From: Macrobrachium rosenbergii
Lineage: Eukaryota; Arthropoda; Malacostraca; Decapoda; Palaemonidae
Assembly (NCBI RefSeq): GCF_040412425.1
Contig: NC_089795.1
Span: 75,998,663 to 76,062,662 of the forward strand
Reading direction: 5' to 3'
DNA length: 64,000 nucleotides
Shown here: positions 37,416 through 51,570 of the stretch, piece by piece
How the letters are laid out: every line of letters begins with the position of its first letter
Position numbering within the stretch: position 1 is the first letter of the stretch
Position numbers and translations under genes: made by a program
The notes under the pieces: model-generated
What the model was told of the DNA's origin: nothing
Seen by the model: only the letters and a program-made list of their open reading frames with translations
Database searches by the model: none

Positions 37416-40400
37416 GGAGACAGGGACATAGCTTCTTTGTTAGATGATATCATCTAATGTCTACGTTCCTACTCTTTTATTTATAACTGAAAGGACACCT
37501 TACATTTAACCATTATCGGATTCTGGACAAAGGCCAGCATGCAGTCAATAACAGCGTGAAAGGCAGCACGTACTTTCAAGATGAGCCGTTGTAAGTAAAA
37601 GAGAATGTCTTTAGATATCACGAGGAGTCAAATCTTGAGCCGTGAATAATCCTTCTCTGCTGTAAAAAGGAGTTCGGGACAATTCTGTTTCATGTTTCGG
37701 TGAGTTCCTGGAAAAGTACCTTTGTAACTGGCTTAAAAGTTTTCGCATTTCTCCATAGGATCAAGTAAATTTATTGCGTATGAGATTAACGATTCCTTCG
37801 AGGGGACGTATAATTATTGGGTGGACACCCTTTCCGGCAGGAGTAAATCTGCGTGGTAATCTCTTGCTTAGAGATTGTCCAATGATCCATTTGCTCTACC
37901 TTGATAACAGGGTTTGTTAAAGGGGTTCCATTTCCTAATTAATCCTATTCCAGCCACTGCAGTGGGTAAATACTTTAATAATGATGGTTATCACAACTGT
38001 ACGATCGTTGGTTATCTCCTCTTGCTTTTAAATATCTACACAGATATGTTGGGTTACATTAAACTAAAGAGTGAAACCGATAATCATTATCTTGTACCAG
38101 AATATCAAGAAGTGTCGCTGTCTTCGGCACTTCGGCATTAGGGTCAATGGCACTCTGCCAGCAAATATGGTTTTTGTGTTGCATGAAAAGAGTATACTTT
38201 TGTCGTTCTTTCGGAGATTTTCAGTATCTCACCATGAAAACTGTGAACGCATTTATAAAATAACTTCATTCGGAAATTAACAGCAATGATAATATATCGG
38301 TATTCATGAGTAAACATCTAACAGCATGTTTATCTGAAGCTACAAAAACATTTCAGTGATCCTTTCATTCTTTGTCCTCTGGGGAAATACTGTATATTCA
38401 GTTGTATAGAATATGCAAATGTAATTCAGAATGATAATCACTTTAGTAGTTTAGTGGAGATTAAGTTCGGCAAAAATTAAAATTTTTGTGTGACTGTTAG
38501 ATTCAATTTTGAGATATTTGTTTGAAAGCACTGATGGAATTTCAGGCTGACAAATAACTTGAAGGAGGCGCTGTAGTGGACTAAATGAAAGCCGGCCCAG
38601 TGGGTCCTTAGAGTTTCAAGAACAATACTTGAATATTTACAAGTTAGCATTCATGGTAAGAGTGAACACCATAACTCATACTGTAGGTAGATGTTTGAAT
38701 AAAGCGCTGTTTTCAAATAAAGAGAAGTATTATTATAATCTGTCGAGAGTAAATGACACATAGCCCCGGGTATTCAGTTTTAGCGAAACGAAACATGCAT
38801 TTTCAGTTTTGTTGTTCAATTGTCTTCTTTTGGAAAACAGCCTAAATTCAATTACATTAAAGCATAAATGCAATTAGAATCGCTTCCTCTAAAATTTTAA
38901 AATAATTTGAATATTACCCCTGAAATATAGTCTTTGAAAAAATATATCCTTTTTTATTTTCATTACCCAAGACTGGATGAGGTAATTGTAAGAAAAATTA
39001 CGAAGACTTACAATGCGACAGTAAAATTAGTAGATAAAACCCAGTTATGTGGCTGTTATTAAACAAAGGAATGCATATTTTTTACAAGACTGTTATCGTT
39101 ATAACCATATAAACCTTAAATTTTATCATGATTTACACTCTGATGTTGCAGATACGGAACTATGGTCACTACAGAATGAAATCTTCTGTTGCTTCTGTGT
39201 GAGAATGGCGGTCAGGTTTTTCTTTAGCCCATCATTGTTTTTTTTTTTTTTTGTGGACGGGAAAAAAATCAGTCAAAAGTGCTGACAGATTAAAGGCTAC
39301 GTGCGTGATTGTTTAGGCGAAAGTTTCTAATTCCATTTAGGTTAGGCGTCAGTGACAAATGGAATCTCTCAGAATAATAATTGCCAAAGGCAAGCCTCGC
39401 GCCATCTATGAACTAGACCAGACGATCCGTTAATGAGTCTACAATTTCATTGATCTTTTTAATGCGATATTTTAAAAAATTCCCATAAAATAATGCTAAT
39501 TACATCGTCCGTTGCAGAGCAGAAGCAACGAGACACGCCACTGGGAAAGAAGCCCTTGCATAATTAGCTCTCCAAAAAGAAGAAGTCGGTTCATTAGAGA
39601 TAATACGCGTAAGTAAAAAGGCATCGTGAAATATACGAACAGAAATCGAACGAGCTCACAATATTCTTACACCGCGGTCAGACAACGGAGATAATTATTT
39701 ATACCTGTTTCGCGTGGAAGGTGTTAGAGTAATTATAGAAGAATACGTGAAGAATCTTCTATTAACTCGTTTAATCGTGCCCTGATTACAGACTACAGCC
39801 TGCGTGAATAACCCTTAGTTCACGTCGCTTAAATGGCCCGTTCTTCATTCGACACCGTTCTTCACGCTCACAAGTGACGGGCTCGAGGGGCTGGAGGGGA
39901 GGTGGGGGAAACTGACGTCCCCCTTCCCCCACCAGAGTTTGAAAATACAAAACCTCAGAAACGTTGGGAAAACCGTTATCTTGACCGGTGCTGCTGTTTC
40001 CTGATTGGCCCGCCATCCTTTCTCGACCAGTCCTATTAGAGCAGTATCGGAACGGTTAAATAATGTTGAAGCAGGTATGGGGAATTGCCTTTGTGGCAGC
40101 CTTATTCTATCCATAATTTTTTCACTCTCCTTTTTACGTGTCCATTTTTTTGTATTATTCTCTCCCTCTCTTTTTTGGAGATACCAATTTAGTTAATGGA
40201 CAGACAAGATTGAGTCCCCAGCATGCTATACAGCAGCTCCTCTTATGCGAAGGTCTTGGTAATCGAAGGATTGTCTTGCTTTTGCTATCAAGTTTCTTCA
40301 TTTTGTCCTGCAATTATCTTTAACTGCTTGTAAGATTTTTTGCTCATTTGCTATTTATTTGTGCATTCTTCTGACTCTCAGCAATTAATTTTGGGATGAA

Positions 40401-40910
40401 GTTGCTAGCCCTAGGCCCTTCTACTTGGCTGCAACCCAGCACTATTGACCTTTCCCAGGTACATCATTCACTGCTTAGGTAAACATTGACACACTGACCC
40501 GTTCAGGATTTGAACCCTTGTATTTAACTTTATGTGTTTACATTAAGGGACCAACATTTCTTTCTTATATCTACAGTTGCAACAGGCGGTGATTTTCCAC
40601 TTGTATATACATTTTTGTCAAAGATTTCGAAAACGATGTTACCAGATTTTTCAAGGGTTACTGTTTATGACATGGAAAAATTCGATGTCAGATATATACA
40701 CAATATGGCAGACGATATATGAGGCATGCGTATCCAGTTACATCAGCCAAGACTTTTTTCAGTGTCACAATGGATAAGCGGAGTTATTTCAAGTCTAAAA
40801 ACCCTACGTCATGGAATGATTGTAAGCCAGTATGCAAGTAATCTGTAAATGTATTGCTGTAAAGCTCTAACATGTTCAAATTTTCTGGTTTTTGCGCGGA
40901 CATTTCCCTC
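37413..40910. other. Unassigned DNA
   Basis: About 3.5 kb without a recognised gene. Several short frames (37914-38141, 39049-39285, 39845-40114, 40534-40777) carry no family signature. The 39.8-40.0 kb part is GC-richer. A poly-T tract of about 15 nt lies near 39238-39252. Confidence 0.4.
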
Positions 40911-41409
40911 TTAGCTGAACCATCGGTTGGCTGAACACTCAGTTGACTCACTTGAAGTGCAATGCCTATGAAATCCATTCGTCAAACCTTCCAATGGTCT
41001 GAATGTCAGTTTATCAAAATGTATATTGGTGTTAACGCCCATTAACCGAAATGTTTCCATGCCTAAGTCTATACTCAGTGACTCATCCATTGATTGAAAT
41101 ATTTGCTGATCTAAATGGTCAGTTACTGAAACATCCAGCTGTCAAGATGTCCATTGACCTTAATGTGAGGTGACAGAACCATCCATTTAGCAAAGTATTA
41201 ACGTACCCTTAAGTAAACTGGCTGAAACATTGATTGGTAGCAATGTTTTATGGGTGAAACCTCCACTGAAAAAAAATATGTACAACGACATGAATGTGCT
41301 CTGGATTGAAAATTTATGTCACAAAATATCCACTGATTGTATTGCCTTAAGATCAAACTATCTCTGGTTGGAAAGTCGCCAGCTAAACAATTTTGTTACC
41401 AGGCAAGGG
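40911..41409 (+). repeat. Degenerate 16-bp minisatellite (about 31 units)
   Basis: Most of this 499-bp stretch divides into 16-nt units around a core like CCAtTGAcTGAAAtgT. Successive units read CCAGCTGTCAAGATGT, CCATTGACCTTAATGT, GAGGTGACAGAACCAT, CCATTTAGCAAAGTAT. The register holds from about 40911 to 41260, then slips over a roughly 70-bp part near the A-run, and resumes with CCACTGATTGTATTGC, CTTAAGATCAAACTAT and CTCTGGTTGGAAAGTC. Individual units are strongly diverged, but indels are nearly absent within the two in-phase blocks. The 62- and 64-codon frames across it are by-products; a 16-nt unit does not keep a reading frame from one copy to the next. Confidence 0.72.
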
Positions 41410-42535
41410 TCTTCATGAAAATCTTGGAGAAGGTTAGCTAGAAGTTCAAAGACATAAGCATCGGTCCCAAATGGCACTCTGTTCTCGGATCCCGACTCAA
41501 AGGTGGACTGTTATGAATATATTATCTTCCTAAGATAATGGGTGCTAAAAGTCCCTTAACCAGAAAACTCCTACGGAAGTCAAAATTTGTTTTTCTGGAA
41601 GCATTCACTCTTCCAAGTGACACTAATCTGGGGAGGGTGATGATTTTTATAGTGCTTGTTTTTATTCAACTGTATTTTACCCTGGCTAAACTAGTAAATT
41701 AAATCGATTAAGGTATTACATTATATGTTTTTTAATTCATCGTTTGGTTAATGGCCTTCGCGATTTGGTTGGTATACAATAAATCTTCACACTTGCACTG
41801 TTACTTGAATCTCAACACAATCTTCCTGCCTTGAGTCATTAGAAAAAAATCCTAGTGATGTTTTCATCATAAAACATGTAAACCTATCGAACATTCATCA
41901 AGGCAAAAGTGGAAGAATTTCATCAGTTATTTGAAAGAGTGCAGCTTCATATTTTGACTTTCAATTTCGCCAAATATAGCGGAAGAGCGTAATCCTTCTT
42001 CAAAGTACTGCCATGAAGCATCCCCTCTTAGCGATTTTACTTCGTGTGTGATTACAGTAAGAGAGCTTTACTAAGCCGTCCCAAGATGGCCGCATAACAC
42101 GAGGGCCGGATTTCCCCTCTGGCCTCCTTCTCCTTCCCGAGGTTTGCGTGTGTTTCGTTTAATGTTCTTGATTCTCTCTAATTATCGTTTTAAAGCTTAC
42201 GCCGAGTGAGTTTACTTTTGTCCTCCTCTAACCCGCTACGCTACGGGCTTGCTTCCCCTTTGCTCTTCTTACCATACTACGGCAGCAAAACTCCCTACCC
42301 TCCACTTACCCATCACCCCATGGCCCTAACAAACCTTTCTCCCCTCCCCTTCCCTCCCCCCAACTCCTTTCCTTTTTGAAGATGTCAAAGCGACCGTGCC
42401 TTAAAAGAAGAGCAAGTTCCACTTCCTAGTAATTAGTTTTCTCACAGAAATGAAGATTTCCCCCCTTTTGCTTTCGAGGGCCACACCCCCCTATTCGTCA
42501 AATTAAAAGAAAAGGCTTCTTCCTTTCGAGAACTT

Positions 42536-42571
<36 letters not shown>

Positions 42572-43845
42572 GGGGGCTTTGGGAAGGACGAGTGTGTTTA
42601 TGTGTGTGAGTGATCCCGTGTACGTGTGTGGTTGCAAAAACATTGGCAATCATGCAAGTAGCCCGAGCAATTAAAAGCGCAAGATTTTGCCCTCCGTGTT
42701 TGCAGTTCCACTCCGTAACCCTTCACTAATCACCTGGATCTGAATACAATGCCATGTTCCGAGGGGCGATTGCATGTGTTTGCTCCCGAAAAACTTCCCA
42801 AAATTGCTGGCCAAAAATTATGGCTCTGTTTTGAAGCACCCTCCGAACAACGCTAGACAATCGCTCGAACGTAAAATCCTTGACAAAACATCGTACTTAG
42901 CCATAACAATGGACTCCACACTAATGTAATGAAGTTAGAGCGGTCGTTTCTGGGAATATTTCGCTGCGATCTTCGCTCTTCTCTAAAACTTTCGGTCCTT
43001 CGGCCCTCGAGAACGAATTAATTACCGTGCAGCTCCCGCGTTTCTCGGGCTTAGATATTTGTCTCTGTCCTCAAACTGCTCTCGTATATCTATTAAGGTC
43101 GGGAAATTTCGGTGATGCAAATCGATAAGATAATACAGAGACGTGGGGTTCCTCTAAGCCCCTGAACGATAAAAAGAGTTCTAATCCTCCGGGGCACCAT
43201 CGACCCAGAGCGACTTCGCGTGACTTGGCCATTGCAGCCCTCTAGCGGTAGAAATCAGAAACTCGCACTCCTCCGAGCTCTTCGAGCGGATGGATATTTT
43301 AGGGCGAATCTTCAAGGAAGAGGTTTTGCTCAATACCTAATTCTAAAGTGATGGGGGGAGAGAAAGAGAGAGAGAGGGAGAGGGAGAGGACGAGAGAGAG
43401 AGAGAGAGGAGAAAGACATTGTATGCGGATATCGGGGAATATTTAGCATTTCATTAATATTTCGTTTACTTATTCATAAGGGAATCATTTCTCATCGACG
43501 GAACATTTGACAACTGAGTGATCCATCGCTTTGCTATCACGTGATCAGTTCCTATTACTTTTGTCTGCCGAGGTCATAAATAAGATTTACATTTATGCTG
43601 TAGGCGTGAAAGGTCGATAACTTACGCACAATATCTATTTTTGTTCGCTTAATCCTCGCTGGCCACTGAACGTTATCGTTGTCGCCAAAGAAATCCTCCA
43701 TCCTCATTCCATTAGAACAAATCACGAAAGATTAAGGTGAGTAACAACAGCATAATCCTCAGAAGATACGGGACGGAATCAAAACCATTTCGTTTTACGA
43801 ATTGTCCCTCCCGCCTTTATCCAGTCCTGAGAGAGAGAGAGAGAG

Positions 43846-43876
<31 letters not shown>

Positions 43877-45019
43877 CACTGAGTTTCGGTAAACTGATGG
43901 AAAGATAATATTAGAGGGTTGAATGTCTGGTAACAAATTGATCCTGAAAAAATGACTGAACGTTAGACAAAGTGATCTTATTGGAATTCAGTATTTCCAG
44001 TTGATATTTCCACCCTATAAAGAAGGTAAATATGTTAAATCTGGTGTTTTATGTTCGGCAGACATATTGCCGCTGGAGTACAGCGTGCGTTTCAGTGTGA
44101 GATTCCAAGCAGAAAGAAATGTTATTAGCATAACATTTACATCAGTTGCCAATTTTGTGAATTGCGCTGTACTTAACATCGACTAATACCCTATTTGTTT
44201 TTTGAGAAAGGTAAAGAACCCACCCAAGCACTGACCATACTCCCATTAGGGAATAAGTTTACTTTTTTCCCAAAGCAAAAATACACAGAAATCACCTAAG
44301 TTTAACGAGCTTTAAAGGTTAAGAAAAGAAGTAAAAATTGCTGTTTTCCAAGCAAAGATGATGATAGTCTGTGGATGATTACCAAAGCAAAATAATTAAG
44401 GAGGATGGCCATAACAATGAAAATACATTTCTCTCTTAACGAAAGCATGTTAGCTTATCTGCGTTATAAAATCAAAATATCTTAGAATTTGTCCTTTTCC
44501 CGATGCTGTCGAATTATGCTGATACCGAATCTTCCTGATGTCAGTTAGGCTTCACCAGTATTGCCTAAAATAATTTTCACACGATCTGGAAATTTTTTTC
44601 GTGGAAAAATTATTTTTATGTCGAAATTTTCAGGACACCTTTGTACCAGCTACTTGAATGTTTCCGCCCAGGTACAGTTAAAATGGAGACTCATATTAGC
44701 GATATGTAAGACTTATTTTTAATGGCAGTTAGGTATTTCTTCAGCTCCTTCGTTTAAGATTCTTGCACCACTTTCCAGATTTGAAGAAACTACTAGACTT
44801 AAATTGCATAGTTCAATAGAATTTCTTCCAAAGATTTCATCTGTAATTTATTAATTAGTATTTAAGTTGCTGACAAACACATAAATAAAAATATTTTTTT
44901 TGTTTATTTTACACTTTTATTAGTCAGTTTCATGTATCAAATATTTTTCTCTAGTTGCTCAAGTTTTCTTGTTTCTCTTTATTTTTATCATTGTTTCTTC
45001 TTAAATGTGATGTACATCA
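41410..45019. other. Unassigned DNA with GA/GT microsatellites
   Basis: About 3.6 kb. Simple repeats lie at 42538-42566 (GA), 43358-43413 (interrupted GA) and 43829-43876 (GA then GT). The 42.0-43.35 kb part is less AT-rich than most of the window and low in repeats, and contains AATTAATTA and CCCGCGTTTCTCGGGC words. I cannot identify a gene or promoter in it. Confidence 0.45.
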
Positions 45020-45653
<634 letters not shown>

Positions 45654-46008
45654 CTCGTCAAAAACTCATAATACAAAAACCACAACAGTAAAATTCTACT
45701 ACTACTGTTACTATAAAAAGTAATGATGATATTAATAAAATTAGTATTCTGATCGTTAGCATTCTTAATTATTATCATAATTACTTGAAAAATGAAAATC
45801 CACAATGATTTATTTTTTCTGTAATACAGAGGTCATAGTTACAGAATAAAAAAAAAATATCGGGGCTCTCTGATGACCAACTAACAAAGTTCCCACCTGT
45901 GTTTCTAGATTTTAACTTTTGACGCTCCTTTGATTGTACAAGTAAATGGCTGGGGATTTTAATTCCTTCATTAACTTTTATTTATTTATTTATTTATTTA
46001 TTATTTTG

Positions 46009-46009
<1 letters not shown>
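45654..46009. other. Spacer between two LINE tails
   Basis: About 350 bp of AT-rich DNA with nothing recognised. A TTTA tetranucleotide run ends it. Confidence 0.5.
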
Positions 46010-46078
<69 letters not shown>

Positions 46079-46158
46079 TTATTTTACTTTTTGTCTATCG
46101 ACTGGGTGATTTTTTTATAGTGTGGGGTTCTGGGTTGCATCCTGCCTCCCTAGGAGTC

Positions 46159-46228
<70 letters not shown>
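46010..46228 (-). mobile_element. LINE 3'-end fragment bracketed by ATT arrays
   Basis: About 80 bp of unique sequence (46080-46159) lies between two ATT arrays (46010-46079 and 46160-46228). On the minus strand it reads MDS-stop-GGRMQPRTPHYKKITQSIDKK and a stop, followed directly by the (AAT)n tail. I recognise the segment (plus strand GGGTTGCATCCTGCCTCC, TAGGAGTCCAT) from memory as the 3' end of a repeat common in decapods. The flanking ATT array on the 5' side suggests insertion of a very short truncated copy into an existing ATT microsatellite, or array expansion on both sides. Confidence 0.6.
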
Positions 46229-46230
<2 letters not shown>

Positions 46231-46444
46231 ATCAATTTTCTGGCAGTCCTTGTATAATGTTGTGTAGACCAGTTTATTAATGTTAACAATTCTGTTTGGA
46301 AAGACAAGATTTATTGCTTAAGTATTGATTTCGTTCTCTCTAATAACAAAGCAGTATACCACTACCAGATTTAACGTCATGTTATAACTATGAAGATTCT
46401 AATATGAAAAATCTAGATAATGCATCAGAATTACCGCACTTTCA

Positions 46445-46848
<404 letters not shown>

Positions 46849-47097
46849 CATTTTGGACAGATAATTCACAGTATGATAAAACATGACAGATAACGTTTAG
46901 AAACTATGTCCTGACGTCTCTTGTTATTACAAATAATTTTAATTTTATTCCCCAAACTGTTGGCCTTATTAATTTAACATTAAAAGATTATTATTATTAT
47001 TAATGTTATTCCGCTGGTTTTGCTTTTGTATCTTTCTTATAAACCACTTAAAAGTTCGTGTTTCCCGCCTAGATGAGATACCAGCAGACTGACTGAC

Positions 47098-47102
<5 letters not shown>

Positions 47103-47167
<65 letters not shown>
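47103..47167. repeat. (CT)n microsatellite
   Basis: Perfect CT run of 65 bp. Arg/Glu frames on the minus strand are artefacts. Confidence 0.97.
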
Positions 47168-47170
<3 letters not shown>

Positions 47171-47548
47171 AAGTTCAAAGAAAAGCGGATAGGTGGTCCT
47201 ACAGTAGTCAGTCAGGGAAAAAAAATTCTCTTTAAATCGGGCATAATAAGTATTCACTATTTGAGCACTATCTAAAACCATCTCAGGTTATCTCGAGGGT
47301 TCCACAAGTAAAATTTCTGGGTTCCGTTCCCTTTATTACCATGATTAGGAATATTGATAAAAATCTGCGAAGCTCATTTATGTCGTTCATTGCCGACAAT
47401 TCTCGTGCCTCAACCGTATCAGATTCCTGAGAAAACTAAACAGTTTGAAAGTGAACTAGATAATGCAGTGTCCGATTCGGGTGGTATTAGATCAGGTATC
47501 GTTAGAATTCAGTGTCAACCGACGTCGTAGATCTTGTGAAAGTAATAT

Positions 47549-47880
47549 TAGTTTTCGGTAAAAGAAAACTGTTGTGCCGGCTTTGTCTGTCCGTCCGCAC
47601 TTTCTTCTGTCCGCACTTTTTCTGTCCGTCCTCAGATCTTAAAAACTACTGAGGCTAGAGGGTTGCAAATTAGTATGTCGATCATCCACCCTCCAGGCAT
47701 CAAACAGACCAAATTGCATCCCTCTAGCCTCAGTAATTTTTATTTTATTTAAAGTTAAAGTTAGTCATAATCGTGCGTCTGGCAGCGGTATAGGACAGGC
47801 CACGGCTCGTATAGCATTATACACTGTACAGAAAACTCGATTGCGACGAAGAACCTTCGGCGCATTTTTTAGTTGTTTTT
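47549..47880 (-). repeat. HRF interspersed repeat, copy 7 (internal deletion)
   Basis: Minus-orientation copy from TTAGTTTTCGGTAAAAGAAAACT to CGAAGAACCTTCGGCGC. The start, the ACTACTGAGGCTAGAGGG hairpin and the GCGACGAAG...CTTCGGCGC end are kept. The part between the GGCCACC segment and the end is collapsed: the GCCACCGAAAGATAG hairpin and adjoining sequence are deleted. The deletion falls inside the region also lost in copy 1. Confidence 0.9.
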
Positions 47881-48334
47881 CTTCTTCCCCATCATTATCA
47901 ACACAGATTGCCTCCCCTTCATAAATGTCTTGTAGCGAATTTACAATAAGAATTACTCAGTGAATGACAGAACCTAAAATTTGTAAAGCAAACCACATTC
48001 TCACCAAAGAAATATTAACAATAAATTTGAAATCATTGCATCACGTATATTATAGCAACCACCAATAATTACAATCGAAAAACATGTTTGTAGAGCCCGG
48101 TAAAAAAAAAAAAAACCTTAGATATCTTAATGGTACTTTGCATCCTTCATTTGTAACTGAAGAGAGAGCAGCCGTCCCCTAGAGATATCTCAAGATTATT
48201 ATATGCTACCTTGAATCTTAATTTCACAATGATATCCTCTCTTTTAAGAAAATAACGACAAACTACGTTTTGGAGTTAATTTCGTATTCATTACAGACGA
48301 AGGTTTAATAAGATGATATATCTTAACAACAGTT
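47881..48334. other. Unassigned DNA
   Basis: AT-rich, with an A-run at about 48103-48115. Nothing recognised. Confidence 0.5.
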
Positions 48335-48404
48335 AACAATTCATATAATAATTTCAGTGGTGTGTCTCGAACAATTCATATAATATTTGCAGTGGTGTTT
48401 CGAG
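48335..48404. repeat. 35-bp tandem duplication
   Basis: Units 48335-48369 and 48370-48404 share AACAATTCATATAATA-TTT, CAGTGGTGT and TCGA with a few differences. Confidence 0.85.
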
Positions 48405-48627
48405 ATACTTTTCTCCACTTTATAGGTGAATACATAACAAAATGGGTTCTCCCAAGTAGGTCATGAGGTCGGGTAGGTAAGGTTTGGTCTAGTATGTGTC
48501 AACAAACCGTAATCACGCAAAAATCCCTTAAATCTACAGATAATAACATTGGATATCCCGGTTGGGTAACTCCCCCCCAAAAAAGTGGTAAATCATTCAT
48601 TTTTACGCATGTGTAGAACGCACGATA

Positions 48628-48631
<4 letters not shown>

Positions 48632-48690
<59 letters not shown>
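48632..48690. repeat. (CT)n microsatellite
   Basis: Perfect CT run of about 59 bp. Confidence 0.97.
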
Positions 48691-48692
<2 letters not shown>

Positions 48693-48957
48693 AGTAAGAA
48701 GTAAACTGATAACTAATTCCCAATTCATCCCTTCTTTAAAATAAATAAAACTCACATTCCAGTTAGAAGCCTTGATTGTTGTACTCTTTCTCATTCAGCC
48801 AAAGCAGTTTAATTTCTCTGTTTAAACAAACATAACGGCCAGAAAAAAAAAATGTTTCATCATCCTCTAATTCCTCTCGTTATTTAGCAAGAGAACGGAG
48901 GGTCGATTGTTTTGATCATCCTCCCTCTTCTCTCACGAGAATGAAAGGACGCATGGT

Positions 48958-49080
48958 CCTCCTCCTCCTCCTCCTCCTCCTCCTCCTCCTCCTCCTTCTT
49001 CTTCTTCTTCTTTCCCTTTTTCCTGGTGGTGGGGGGAGGGATGGGTGGGTGGGGTGGAGGTGGGATGTTGGGGGAGGTGG
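48958..49080. repeat. (CCT)n/(CTT)n tract followed by a G-rich quadruplex-type stretch
   Basis: CCT trinucleotides 48958-48995 pass into CTT to 49011. After TTTCCC the plus strand becomes G-rich at 49027-49080, with at least six runs of three or more G (GGGGGG, GGG, GGG, GGG, GGGG, GGG, GGGGG). Poly-Leu and poly-Glu frames across it are artefacts. Confidence 0.85.
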
Positions 49081-50619
49081 AGAGAAGATTCAACTATACA
49101 TGAGAATCTTGCGTGACGGAGCTCTCAGGGCCATTATCAATTGAGTCAGTTTGGCATTGTGCTCCTTATTAGGAACTCTGGAATTGCCGTTGTTGCTGGT
49201 TTTTGATATCTATTAGTTGGAAGTCGCTTCTTTCGATAAAGAATTTGTCATATCGAGTCCAGATTGGCGAAGAAGACCTCGAGGACTTTGCTGAAGATGG
49301 TAAATGCTCTAAGTGGTGGTTTGTTTGTCGTCTTATTGGAGAATGATGGTGATTGATCTCGTGTGTTCAAGAACCTGAATGAATAAACATTGATAGTTGG
49401 ACGTATTGTCAGACAGAATTGCATAAGCTGTACCAGAGAACGCGAGGAACAAGAGCGTAGATACACTAAATTTAAAATAATGGAATAAGCAGAAACTCTA
49501 CTGAGGAAAAGAAAAAAAAACGAAAGAAAGATGTCGTATTTAAACTGTTGTCGTTCTGAAAAGCTATCTTGATCAACGATGCAATTTGACAGCACAGTCA
49601 GGTAGGCATCAGTGGAAATAACAAAATGGGAGGCGGAAACGCAAGAGTAAAGTATACGCAAAACAAGAGAACGAAATGCAAGAGGAATAAAAGGAGACCA
49701 AAGATAAACAAGAGGCAGGAACGTGTGAAGCCCGATTATTATGCTGAGGGAGAGGGGGAGGAGTAAGGGGTGTCGTTGAGGAGAATATGACCTTTAGAGA
49801 GAGAGAGAGAGAAACTCTGGTTACACCTTAGAATTAGGACGTGTCTAAGTCTGAGGCCACGACAAAGGATGAGTTTTCAGAAGTGTAATTCTCTCTCATT
49901 GTCTCCATGTTGGAGCCAGGAACCAGTGCCACGGATAATGGCATTGTTTTTGTCGGACCGATTCTGCAACGAAGTTTTCCTCCCTATTTGCAAATGGACT
50001 CGCCAAAGCAAAACGTAACAGGCCGTTCTTAATTGTCCGTCATGGCGGTCATGAGCGCTCGTTAACTCTTTGTTTATTTTTGGTCCGTGGCTGATTGAAG
50101 AGAGAACGGTAATGCCGATGATTATCGCTTCTTCCGTTGCAACTCCCTCTAGTCCTCTTTCTAATTCTGCTTCGTCCTGTTCCTCCTGTTACTGCCGTTA
50201 CTGCAAGTAGCGCTAACGGGGGCAGTAAGTGTTGATTAAAACGTATTGATTTTAAATTGAAGAATAAAACCACAATTTATTTTGTTCAAATACATATTAA
50301 AAAGAAAAACGTTTCTTTTGTTATTATTATTGCTTTGTTAATCATGTTATAAAATGTTCTTTGATGTTTGTTACAAGAAAAGTCTTCTCATCTCAAGGCT
50401 GGGTACAGCTCTTGTACTGAGAGTATGGAACAGGTCAATATAAACTGTAAACAATAGAATGAATTCATTAAGGGAAAGAGCAGTATGGGTTTAAGCAAGG
50501 GAGAGGGTGTATGTGGATCAAGTGTTAATTTTGAAACAATTACATGAGAAGTTTGAGGCCCTTGCTTCACAAGGCTTTGAAGATGATGATATTAACTGTG
50601 ATGAGAGAAATTCAAGATT
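49081..50619. other. Unassigned DNA
   Basis: Contains a GGGAGAGGGGGAGGAG patch (49749-49764) and a short GA run (49798-49811). A 137-codon minus-strand frame (49248-49661) is F/S/L-rich with no recognised domain and is not supported as a gene. Confidence 0.4.
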
Positions 50620-51570
50620 GGAGGTAAAATGCTGTATGTGGCTTCCATTGACAGAGTAAAACTTACGACAGAATTGTCAGAGGCACAATGGTAAGGGTGA
50701 TGAGGATGTATGGTGTACATGGTATACTGTTAAGATCGATTACATTTATTTTTCAAGAACTGAAGCGTGAATCAGAATATGTAGAGGATGAAGTGGATGG
50801 TTAGGTGTAAAAGTGGGTCTAATACAAAACTGTGCTATCCCTGTGCCTGGAATGATATAAGAAGTGGAAGAAAGGATAGTTGGGGGGGGAAGGTTGCAAA
50901 ATTTTGGGTGTAATGTAGAATAGCTGACGTTTTTGCGTGATACAAAATAGATCGGGGATTGTGACGGGAACCTACAGAGACTAGGGAACTGTTCTTAAGG
51001 GGAATAAATTGGATGTGAATGTGAGCAAAAGTGAGATCATGAAGTTAATGGAGGCTAGGCAGATGTAGCATTGAATGTTAACAGCGGTGGTAGATGAATA
51101 GATGTAGTAAATATGTAGGGTGAGAGAAGAGTAGCCTCACATAAGACAGAGTAAGGAGAAAAGCCGGCTTTTGCAAAAGCTTTGGAGAAGATAAGGAGGG
51201 ATGTATGGAAGCCAAGGTTAGGGTGTATTAATGGACTGATGAGTAAATCCTCCTTTATAGAAGTTGAGAGTGGCTGTCGAAGTAAAAGAAATGTTGAACT
51301 GTTTGCGCATGATACGTAAAAGCGGTAAAAGTTGATTATAAGGAAAATAAAAAAACTGAGTATTTTGAAATGGTTTGGGTGTTTGGAAGGAAATGAAGGG
51401 CGATATGTTGATGAAAGAATATAAATCGGAGGCCCTGGGAATAGATAGGTGAGAGATCTAGAAAGTACTGGATGTGTAGCCTTAAAAGGGTAAAAGGAGG
51501 TATCTAAATATGCTGGAAGTGAGAGGGTGCATTTTCAACAGAGGTGAATAATTCAGTTTATGAAAGGAGT
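50620..51570 (+). pseudogene. Decayed LINE reverse transcriptase (palm to C-terminal region)
   Basis: A broken plus-strand reverse transcriptase, readable only by switching frames. Blocks in order: LYVASID near 50632-50652 (equivalent to the LYVAFIDLEKAYD box), VMRMYGVHGILLRSI from about 50697, a damaged CAIPVPGM-like QGC.MSP box near 50830-50850, KLDVNVSKSEIMKLMEA from 51006, and ILKWFGCLEGNEG near 51362-51400 (equivalent to the LKWFGHVER box near the C-terminus). Numerous stops and frameshifts separate them, and the FADD box is not recognisable. The order and spacing fit an animal non-LTR retrotransposon, but the clade cannot be fixed. It is older than the 10.4 kb fragment, judged by the number of disruptions. 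Confidence 0.75.

Noticed and set aside
49248..49661. 137-codon minus-strand frame as a secreted or membrane protein
   Set aside because: Low-complexity composition with no motif; an A-run on the plus strand creates its FFFLFL stretch.
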